Source: Tridacna crocea
Lineage: Eukaryota > Mollusca > Bivalvia > Cardiida > Cardiidae
Assembly: GCA_943736015.1 (NCBI GenBank)
Contig: OX031061.1
Location: 65,602,192-65,666,191, forward strand
Direction: 5' to 3'
Length of the DNA: 64,000 nt
The position numbers and the translations under genes are program-made. Shown one piece after another: positions 1-11,000 of this stretch. Within the stretch, counting starts at the first letter, position 1. Each line of letters begins with the position of its first letter. The notes under the pieces were generated by a model. The model saw nothing but the letters and a program-made list of their open reading frames with translations, searched no databases and was not told where the DNA came from.

Positions 1-500
1 TAAGCTTGTTTACATATTTTTAGGTTCTTTAATATTGCAATTATATAACAGTAATTTCATCATTGTGAAAATCACACCTTTCTTGCTGTCTTTGTTCAGG
101 AAATTTGCCTTTTCACCAGGTGTGAAAATTTTGATTAATTATGTATTCATTTTATCAACTCCTTCCATTTAACAAATATCTAATCCAATCAAATACTGTT
201 TCCTAGACCGTTCTTACACAAAACAACATCAAACATCAACTCAAAACTTGAATGCAAGTGAAGGCTACCCGAAGAATTGAAGAGGGCAAAAATTAATCCT
301 TCTAATGTATTTTCAGTTGAATACAATTTATTTGTGGTTCATAAATGTTTTCCTTACGATTTTTACGTCAAAGGTTTCTTTACTTCTTTTGTCTTTTCAA
401 CACATGTACAAGAAAAAAAAATCATCAAATCCACATCACAATAACGGCATAAAAAATAAAGGTTGACAGCATGCTGGTAAACTAACATTATATTTATTAG
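1..500. other. No feature recognised
   Basis: AT-rich sequence without coding signature, recognisable repeat or hairpin. Confidence 0.5.
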
Positions 501-502
501 TG

Positions 503-604
503 GGGTACGAGTTCTCCAGAGAACTCGTACCCAGGGTACGACTTCTTTGGAGAACCCGTACCCTTGAGATTGGGGTACGAGTTCTCCAGGGTACGAGTTC
601 TCCT
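503..604. repeat. Short palindromic cluster of GGGTACGAGTTCTCC
   Basis: The 15-mer GGGTACGAGTTCTCC or its complement occurs five times in about 100 bp. The first two copies form a hairpin at 503-532 with 14-bp arms and a CA loop. GC content is well above the surroundings. Confidence 0.85.
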
Positions 605-980
605 GATACCTTGACACATGGCGGGAAAAGGTAAATGCAGACAGGAGCTGAGAATATATAAATGATAAAGAAAATATCATTTCAAAATCATACTTTTTAC
701 ACAGCTTTACTGTCATTCCATACAAAGTGGTGAAATTTATTCCAAAATATCTAGGACCATGTGCTCAAAATAAGGTTCTGGGATTTCCGACATGGCGTCC
801 TAGTTTCAATCCGTTAGCTATAAATACTCTCTGTTTAGGTCACAATACGGTACAAAGACGTTATAGATTTTCAATACACATTCTTTTCACATAGCGTACA
901 AATCTGGGACGGTAGTAATTGACATTATGTAAAACATGTTTTCTATTGGAGACCACCAATTTGTAGGACACCTGAAGCAG

Positions 981-988
981 TATATAAA
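981..988 (+). promoter_or_regulatory. TATATAAA, weak candidate core promoter for pirin
   Basis: A TATA-like octamer lies about 700 bp before the acceptor of pirin exon 1. An upstream non-coding exon is implied by that acceptor, so a start site near here is possible. Nothing else supports it. Confidence 0.15.
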
Positions 989-1693
989 CCCTGACATGAT
1001 TGTTTGTCTAATAAACCAATTGAGGTGAATAACAGACGCGTAAGAAATTTACTTTCAGTTTAACTTGCATTGATCTGTGCAACAATGTAGTTACATTATA
1101 TTTTTATTGTGCATTTGTTTTGTAGATTTATAACTTTGTCTCATTTGCAGGGTTGGGGTTATTTATTTATTTATATATTTTATAATTATTTGTTTATTTA
1201 TTTCCATATTTGTTTTTATCACCTGAATTGTGCAAATGGTTTTTTGTATATCTAGTCTATATTTGCTTCTTTGGTTGCATTTAGAGTCTAGTGAGATCCA
1301 ATTTAAAAGTTTTTTACTTCAGTGCACAATAGAAAAGCCAATTCAGATGATAAAAACACTGTTGTTTAGGCTCATTTAGCAGTGACAACAGATCTGTAAA
1401 AGATCAAAATGCATTGTGCATGCTTCCTAATGTTTTATCTATGCTGCCTGCTATTTAATCATACATGTATACATGTGGAAACAAAACTTTAAACTGCACT
1501 GTTTTGGCTACTTTTCCTTATTCCAAGATCAAATACATTAATTTGAAGCTCTACATATTTTTTTGACACTCGGCAAATTTTTATTTAAAACAACAGTTTA
1601 GAATTGATTTGTCGAGATTAACTTTTTATTTTGAATGTTGCACTGTATGTTAGCAGTCTATACTTGTAAATTAAGCTTACCATTTACTTTCAG
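989..1693. other. Upstream region of pirin, no repeat recognised
   Basis: No MITE copy is visible in the 1.7 kb before pirin exon 1, in contrast to the rest of the gene. A 5' exon and promoter probably lie here, but their limits cannot be set from sequence alone. Confidence 0.4.
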
Positions 1694-2012
1694 GCATCCA
1701 AAGTTACAGACTACATTAGTTCTACTTTGTGTTTCGTTGTCAAAATTTGTTTCTGCCATTAAATTAACTGAGACAGATTTTTGTGAGGCTTCAACCAATA
1801 AAGCCTGTGCGAACTTTTCAAACTCAAAGATGTCTAGAAAAATTGAGCGAATGGTAGAAAGTCGATGGCAAAGTGAGGGTGTTGGAGCTCGAGTACGACG
1901 AAGTATTGGTAGTTCTCAGATTAGGAATCTAGATCCATTTCTCTTGCTTGATGAATTTGTGGTGAAAAAACCTGCTGGGTTTCCAGACCACCCACATAGA
2001 GGCTTTGAGACA
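1694..2012 (+). CDS. PIR: Pirin exon 1 (first recognisable coding exon)
   Basis: The conserved coding part starts at ATG 1830 and encodes residues 1-61, ending at the metal-binding DHPHRGFET stretch. The donor is ACA/GTAAGT at 2013. A good acceptor (TTTACTTTCAG) ends at 1693, so the exon probably begins at 1694 and a 5' exon lies upstream, unseen. The 136 bases between the acceptor and ATG 1830 stay open in frame, and frame remains open back to ATG 1635. I chose 1830 because human pirin starts at about the same point and nothing upstream resembles the family. Confidence 0.85.
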
Positions 2013-5000
2013 GTAAGTTAAAATGTTTTCTGTGATTGCAATACTTTAAGATTTTTCTACAGATTTAAAACTTTTAAAGTTACATTCAAATAACTCTTTA
2101 CCACACAATCCTGACTTTTAATGACTCTGAGAAAGAAGGCTTTTGAAAACATTGTGGGAAAAGGAGAAAATGCTGGTTATCAGCATTTTCTCCTTTTCCC
2201 ACAATGTTTTGTTCCCTTCCAAAAACAAACTTCAATTCTTTAGTCACATTTATTTTATCATCTGCAAATGCATTCAGTTTGGACTAATTTGAAATTTTTG
2301 TGTTTGGTAAAGAGTTAAGTTACAATTACATTCAGTTAAAGATGGTATAACTCTTTACTGCTTGACTAAAAGTGAAGAGTTGTCTAGGTTGACAGCATTT
2401 GTAGAAGACCTTTGAAATGTGGCTCAAATGATAAATTTGTCTTTGATATGGTAGAAAACACTGTAGGAAAAGTAGAAAATGCTGGTTAACAGCATTTTTT
2501 TCTTTTCCTACAATGTTTTCAAAAGGCTTCTTTCTCAGGGTTGTTAAAATTCAAGATTGTGTGGTGAATGGTTAAAGTATCAAGCTGACCTGGGTGGAAA
2601 ATTTTTGCTATCAGTACAAAGCTCCAAACAGAGGGAGTGATTTTTATTTCAAAATTGAAAATGATAATTATTCTACACTAAACCCTTATCAGGTGTGGCT
2701 TCTCTACGAGACAGTTCTAATGAGTACCCACAGCTTAGGGTCTTGAAGAGAAATAATGGATTTAGAATATCATTACTTTCTCTTACCTGTCTAGAGCTCT
2801 GATTTCAGCACATCTAACTGTGCATATCAAAGGACCACTCTAAAAAAACAAAACAAACATGAAATTTTGCAACAATTGCATTGCTAAAATAATGATGGTC
2901 CATGCTGAGAAAATTGCTCTGTGTGGAAAATATCTGCAGATTTTACTTAACAACAAAATTCTGGACTTGATCAAGTTGAAAGTTTTTTTTAAACAACAGA
3001 ACAAACTTAGATCACTGAATGATATCTGTGGGTGATGAGGTAGAGAATATTGTGCAAAAGAGGAGAAAATGCTGGCCTTGAGCATTTTCTCCTTTTCTCA
3101 TTACACTGTATATACAAACCTGGTCTTCTTCAGTCTTGTTTTAAACTCTGAGTTTCGTGGTTGTAACTCATTACTAAACTTCGATATTTTAGGCTAGTCC
3201 AAATTGAAAGCATTTGCAGACTACAAAATAAAAGTGACTGAAAGTTTTTTTTTGAAGGGTAGAAAACATTGTAGGAAAAGGAGAAAATGCTGGTTACCAG
3301 CATTTTCTGCTTTTCCCACAATGTTTTCTAAAGGCTTCTTCCACAGGTTCGTCAAAAGTAGGGATTGTGTTTAATAGATTAAGGTTAATCTTTGATTAAG
3401 TCTAAGACTTTGGAAAATTCAATTCTATTTCTAGGTAACTTACATGTTGAAAGGAAAGTTCCAACATGAAGATTTCTGTGGACACAAAGGGGTGATAGGG
3501 CCTGGAGATCTGCAGGTAAGTTTGGCTTGTTTCTTATTTTTTCTCCTTTTCAAACAATATTTTCCTAAGCTTTTTTCTCTTTGGTTTATTAAAACTGGCA
3601 ATTGGCAAGATTGGCCAAACAGCCTTTAGGAAAATGTCAATGTTACACAATATTTACTGATGACTCAGTGAGTCCAGGGCCCCTAACTGTCATATTAAAA
3701 GACCGAAGCTGACAAGATTATAAGAGGTCAAATATAGCATTAATCCTTTATGAAAACATCGATGATATACTGTAGACAGAAGCAATCATGAAAATACTAT
3801 TATTTGGGTTGTATTAATCCTTTACTCTACAGATACTCATTTCTACGCATTGCTTGTAGGAGCCTTTGGAAAACATTGTGGCAAAAGGTTAGTGACGAGC
3901 AATGTCATCTTTTGTCACAATGTTTTCTATGCTATCAAAAGGTGTAATATACACATAAGAAACAGCTTCATCCTTGCTGTCATTTAGTGTCCATCAGAGA
4001 TACCATAGAAATGCCTTATGGGGTAAAGGGTTAACCCATTATCACAGTCACAATCCCTACTTTTGACGACCCCGAGAAAGAAGCCTTTAGAAAACATTGT
4101 GGGAAAAGGAGAAAATGCTGGCCAGCATTTTCTCCATTTTCCACAATTTTTTCTACCTTTCCCACAGCAAATTTCAATTTTTGACGTTTCTTTTGTCATC
4201 TGCAAATTCTTTCAATTTGGACAAGTAAAAAATTTTGTCATTTTGTAAAGAGTTAATTTCTAGGATAAACGTTTCTGTTAGTTTTATTCAGCACCCTATG
4301 GCATAATTACTTCCACCTTTTTCATTGTTTGATTTTGTACATTATGATTTTAGTGGATGACAGCTGGAAAGGGTATTTTACATTGTGAGATGCCAGAGGG
4401 AAATGAAGAGGCACATGGGTTACAGCTCTGGGTCAATCTAGCCAGCAAAGACAAGATGACCAAGCCAGCCTATCAGGAATTGTTGAGTAAAGATATTCCT
4501 GTAGTTTCAAAAGATGGAGTAACTGTTAAAGTCATCGCAGGAGAATCTTTTGATACTAAGGTAGGTGTCTTCAAAACAAGTAAAGTTAGTGGCACATAAT
4601 ATATGATATTCTTTTGTTATCCGCCGCGAAGGTAGAGAGATATAGTTTTAGCTCTGTCTGTCCATCTGTGTGTCCGTTCTAGTGCATAGATAGCAATGAT
4701 TGGACGGAATTTCATGAAACTTTCTACATGTGTACAATAACCCATTCTGCCAGGACACTTCTTTTGTAATTTTTAATCAATGCAAAATGGCTGACTGGGA
4801 GCGATTTTAAGTTAAACGTTTTTTTGACGGGGGATATCATCTCTTTGAAATTGCTTGTTAACTCTACACCAAATGACAAAATCCTAGACTAATCAATATG
4901 AAAGCATTTTCAGACAATGAGATAATTGTGACTCTAAAACTGAAACTTGACTTTCAAAGAGTAGAAAACATTGTAGGAAAAAGAGAAAATGCTGGTTACC

Positions 5001-8000
5001 AGCATTTTCTCCTTTTCCCACAAGGTTATCAAAAGCCTTCTTTGCAAGGTCATAAAAACAAGGGATTGTTTGGTAAAGGGTTAAAGTTATAATATCATAG
5101 TCTTTACTTAAAGAATGAATATCAGACGTGCTCAAATTGACATTTGCTTGTCTTTGAAAAGGTTGAAAAAGTTCTCAGTAAAGTAGAAAATTCTGGTGAC
5201 CAGTATATTTTCTTTTTTCCACAGTACATCCATTTTCAAAAGTCTTCCCCCTTCGAGCCATCAAAACACAGGATTTCTAGGTAAAGGGTTGAACCTCAAA
5301 GAGCCTTTTTTATTCAACAGACATTCTCATTCTAGATATAACAATTTAATCATATTTATTTCAAGGTTGCTATCCTCCAGAATGTCTACACAAAATGGAC
5401 TGTGAGATTAGACACCTGACTGTGCAGTCTGATCTTGATCTTAACTGCCAACAAAGGCAACTAAAGGTTAAAGGAGTAAAGTTGCTTTTAGGTTTAACCT
5501 TGTATCCTAAGTGCCGACTTTTAATGACCCTGGGAAAGAAGCTTTATGAAAACATTGTGGGAGAAGGAGAAAATGCTGGTAACCAACAATTTCTCCATCA
5601 CCCACATTTATCTTCTTCCATATCAAAGAAAAAATGCAAAGCTATCAAGACCTTTTTAATATTGATGTTTCAGTCACCTGTGTATACAAGGACTCCCACC
5701 ATGTACTTAGACTTCAAAATGAAGAAAGGTGCAACTTTGAACCAGATAGTACCAGAGGGTTGGAATGGGTTTGTGTATGTTTTATCAGGAACAGCACTTT
5801 TTGGTAAGACAACTACTCTTTTATTAACTTTTAACCACACAGCCTTTTTCACAGACTTTTCACGACCCTGAGAAAGAAGCCTTCTGAAAGCATTGTGGGA
5901 AAAGGAGAAAATGCTGGTAACCAGCATTTTCTCCTTTTCCCACAATGTTTTGTTCCTCTCCCAAAAGAAAATTCAAATTTTCGGTAATTTTTTATTTATT
6001 CACCTGCAAATGCTTTCAAGTTTAAAATTTTGTTGTTTAGTAAAGAGTTAAATCTTTACTTCATGACAAAACTTTAGACTGCTCCAAATTGAAAGCACTT
6101 ACAGATGCCAGAATCAAAAGGTATAAAAGGATTGGATTTGTCTTTGAAAAGTCCGAAAATATTGAGGGAAAAGGAGAAAATGCTGGATACCAGCATTTTC
6201 CCCTTTTCCCACAGTGTTTCCAATGCTGTTTTTATGGGGGTTGTTAAACCTTGAGATTTTGTAGTAAAGGATTAATGACTGGAATTTAAAGGGGCATTGA
6301 CTCATTAATAAACAACAATATTTTAGGCTTGTCCAAATCCAAAGCATTTGCAGACGACAAAATAAAAGTGACTGAAAATTTGAATTTGTTTTGTGAAGAG
6401 TAGAAAAAATTATTGGAAAAGGAGAAATTGCAGGTTACCAGCATTTTCTCCTTTTCCCACGATGTTTTTTAAAGGCCTCTTTCTCTGAGTCGTCAAATGT
6501 AGGGATTGTGTGGTAATGGATTAAAGCAGACTTTGACGGACATGTTTTTTTTTTGTGGAGAGAAAATAGTTATTTTGTGAGGAAAATTGTTAAAGAGATG
6601 ACTGTATACTAATTTGGGAAAAGCAAACAAGAGATGAAAAAGAATCGCCTAGGCTTGGACTCGATCCCAAGACTTTCAAAACCATAGTCGGCGTCTCTCA
6701 CTAATAGGACTGGTTACCAGCATTTTAAGCTCACCTAAGCACAAAGTGCTCCAGATGTTATCATGCTTGTCAAGTGTTTGGCATGCATTATGCATTATAT
6801 AGGCATCAATACTTACCGTTCATGCTGTATAGAGGTCTTATTTTCAGTCCATACTCAAGAAAATTGTGCAGAATATATTGTGGTCTGAAAAAGCTTTCAA
6901 ATTAGACTTGTCTCATGTTTTGTTGTCTTGTAAAGAGTCAAAGAAACCTTTTTTTCTTTTGTTCCAAAATTTTTGTGATTTGGTATTACATCTTCCCCAT
7001 TAGACAATATTTTAGACTGGTCCAAATTGAAAGCACTTGCAGACGACAAAATAAACACAACTCAAAAATGGAAATTTGGTTTTAGCAGGGAAAAAAATGT
7101 GTGAAGAGGAAAAATGCTGGTTACCAGCATTTTCTCCACTTCTAACAATGTTTTCAAAAGACTTACTTTTAAAGGTTGCAAAAACCAGGGTAACCCATTA
7201 CCTAACAATCCTGTCTTTTAGCAACCCTGAAAGAAAAGGCTTTTGAAAACATTATGTGAAAAGGAGAAAATCCTGGTAACCAGCATTTTCTCCTCTTCCC
7301 ACAATGTTTTATATCTTATCAAAGACAAAAATAGTGAATTGCATGTAATTTGTCATCTACAAGTGCTCTGAGTTCGGTCCAGTCCAAACTTTTGTCGTTT
7401 GGTAAAGATAATGTTGGTTTTCTACTTTCTTGTTAAAGGTCCAGATGATGGTGCCACACAGGGTCCAGCACATCATACATTAGTTTTGGGACCAGGAAAT
7501 TTACTGCAAGTCAAGAACAATGTAAATATATCCATCTGTTGTTTTTTTTTCACTTTTTCCACACTATACTTAATTAAGTTTGTTTTAACCACCCCAAAAA
7601 AGAGGAGTTTTGAAAACTGTTTGAGAAAATGCCAATAGCCAGCATTATAATAAAAGTTTAATTCATGTGAGTTTGTTACTATTAAATTACTTGAATTCTG
7701 AAAGTCTGTTTGGGAGATGGAAAATAAGTGAATAGAAGATAATCAACAGGTTGCACATGATACATGTATTAAAAATGTGTCACTAGAATAGGTTATGATG
7801 TGGTTGAAAAAATTAATCACTGTCAGTAAAATAAGTTATGATGTGGTTAAAAAATCTGTCAGTAGAATAGGTTATGATGTGGTTGAAAAAATCTGTCAGA
7901 ATGACAGGTTATGATGTGGTTGAAAAAGAATCTGTCATTAGTTTAGGTGGTTTATAAAAAACTGTCACTAGAGTAGGTTATGATGTGGTTTAAAAATAAA

Positions 8001-11000
8001 CTGTCACTAGAATAGGTTATGATGTGGTTGGGAAAAAACTCACTAGAAAATAGTAATAATGTGGTTGAAAAAATCTGTCACTAGAATAGGTTATGATGTG
8101 GTAGAAAAAAATTTGTCACTATAATAGGTCATGATGTGGTTAAAAAAATCTGTCACTTGAATAGGTTATGATGTGGTTGAAAAAATCTGTCACTAGAATA
8201 GGTTATGATGTGGTTGAAAAAAGCTGTCACTAGAATAGGTTATGATGTGGTTGAAAAAAATCTGACACTAGAGTAGGTTATGATGTGGTTGAAAAAGCTG
8301 TCACTAGAATAGGTTATGATGTGGTTGAAAAAAGCTGTCACTAGAATAGGTTATGATGTGGTTGAAAAAAGCGAGTCTGAAGGAGAAGTGTTTTAACAGT
8401 ATTATACCCCATTTAAGTGATAGATTTTTTTATATCACTACCTGTTGACTATTTTTTTGTCATATTCCTAATTCACTTTTGTTTTCATTCTATTGATTAT
8501 CAAGATTTGTACAATATGAGGGATATATGAAAAAAGTAGTTCCGTCAAACGTAAGTACATGTATACGGCCATTAATGATGATACCATCTTTATCTTCACT
8601 GGTGGTGTTACTGTGAAATCACAGTTATTCTCTGATATACCTGTAATAAATTTTCCATACATGTACAAATGACTTTTCACTCCTGGCAGAGCTTTTGCAA
8701 AGGATGTAGAAAAGAGGAAAAAATGTTTGCTGCATGAAATTCCTCCTCTTTCTGCAATTTCATAATTGTTTTTTGCGTCACTAATATTCCCCTCCGCCCC
8801 ACACCCCTCCTCCACACACACACACTTTGGGATATATTAGATATAGAGCCTGTATACACCAACTATGGATAATGTTTTGTATCCTATCAGACATGTTTTC
8901 CTCATTTGAGTCACATTTAACTCTTTACCAAATTTTAGACCAGTCTAAATTGATAGCATTTGCAGACAACAAAATAAATGTGAATCATAAACTGAAATTT
9001 GATTTGGACAGGGTATAAACATTGTGGGAAAAGGAGTTAGTGCTGGTAACCACAATGTTTTCAAAGGCTTTCTTTCTCAGAGTCGTAAAAAGTCGGGATT
9101 GTGTGGTAATAGGTTAAATTGTCATCAGCAATTGCCTTTAACCCTTTCCCAAACAATCCCTGGTTTTTACGGGTCAGGAATAGAAGCCTTTTGAAAACAT
9201 TGTGGGAAAAGGAGAAAATGCTGGTAACCAGTATTTTCTCCTTTTCCCACAATGTTTTTTACCCTGTCACATGGAAAAATCATCTTTTTAGCAACTGTTA
9301 ATTTGTCACATGCAAAATGCTTTCAATTTGGTCAGGTCCAAAATTTGCCGTTTGGGAAAGGGTTAACTTGGACAAGTCTATATTTTTTTTGTGTGGTAGG
9401 GAGTCAACAACCCTGAGGAAGGAAGCTTTTGAAAACATTGTTGAAATTTTTACTGGCATTTTCTCCTTATCCCACAATGTTTATACCTTTTCAAAGACAA
9501 ATATCATAATTTTACTACTCATCTAATTTGTCGTCTGTAAGTACTTTTACTTTGGACCAGTGTAAAATTTTGTGTGGTAAAGAGGTAATGATTGTATGGC
9601 TTGTAACACACGAAAAAGGGCATTCAGATACTTGTGTAAAGTATCATCTCAGATCAGCCAGCGCAGTGGGCACAGGCTGATTCGAGACAGCACTTTACAA
9701 CTACATTATTAGTTGTACGTCAGATGGCAAGTTTCCAAGTCCCCTGCCATCTGACAGTATAACAAATTTATTATACTGCAAAGTTTTACCCTTTCAAGGC
9801 GTGTTAAGTGGAAGTTTTCCTTCTTTATAATCTCACAAATCGAGTATGCTGACGAAATAGAATTTCCCTTCTGAGTCCACCAATTCAATGAAAACTGACG
9901 ACACTGGAAACTGATGTCAGTAAAACGTGCAGTTTGGTGCATAAACGTGCAATCTGGTGATCAGTCGACACCAACATTTTGAATCTTGTGTTGCATGCGT
10001 AGTGATGTTTACGAGCCACTAAAAACGGAAACTGGCTTTACGTGGTTTTTGCCAGGGTACATGATATATATATTCCAGACATGTTAACCAATCAGATAAT
10101 GAGAAATTTCATTGCGGTATAGTAATAGTTTTTGTGCTACATTAAACTTGGGTAAAATATGAATTACATAAAAACAGAAAGTGTTGATTCCAATCAGTTT
10201 GCACAGGCTGATCCGAGACAACACTTTAGACAAATGTCTGTATGCCCCTTTTGGTGTGTTGCAGACCATAATATTGGTAATGTACAATTTTCAGAGGGAC
10301 GACGATTGTCACTTTGTTCTTATTGCTGGAAAACCTTTGAACGAACCTATAGCACAGTATGGTGAGTTGAACATTTTGATATTTTTTGCCAACAGTTTTA
10401 TCTCATTGGGCCAAAACTCCTTTGACAGTTACTTAACTCTTTACCAGACAACAAAATTTTCGACTGGTCCAAATTGAAAGCATTTGCAGATGACTGTGGC
10501 TAAAGAATTGAAATTTGGTTTGGGAAAGGTTGAAAACATTGTGGTAAAAGGAGAAAATGCTGGTAACCAGCATTTTCTTTTACCACAATTGAAAGGATTC
10601 TTTATCAGGGTTGTCAAAAGTCGGTATTGTGTGGTAAAGGGTCAAAGATGGGTATTTAGAATTTTCACATCTCGCCAAATAAAAAAATATAATTTATATT
10701 TCACTGAAATTCTTATGAAAATCAATAATTAAGATTCATGAAATTACAAAAAAAAAAAAATTGATGGTGTTCCTCTAAAAGGCTACATAGCCTCTTAACC
10801 CATTACCACACAATCCCTACTTTTGACACCCCTAAAAAAGAAGCCTTTTGAAAACACTATGGGAAAAGGAGAAAATGCTGGTAACCCGCATTTTCTCCTT
10901 TTCCCACAGTGTTTTCTACCCTTACCAGAACAAATTTCTATTTTTTAGTCACCTTTATTTTGTCGTCTGCAAATGCTTTGAATTTGGACCAGTCTAAAAT

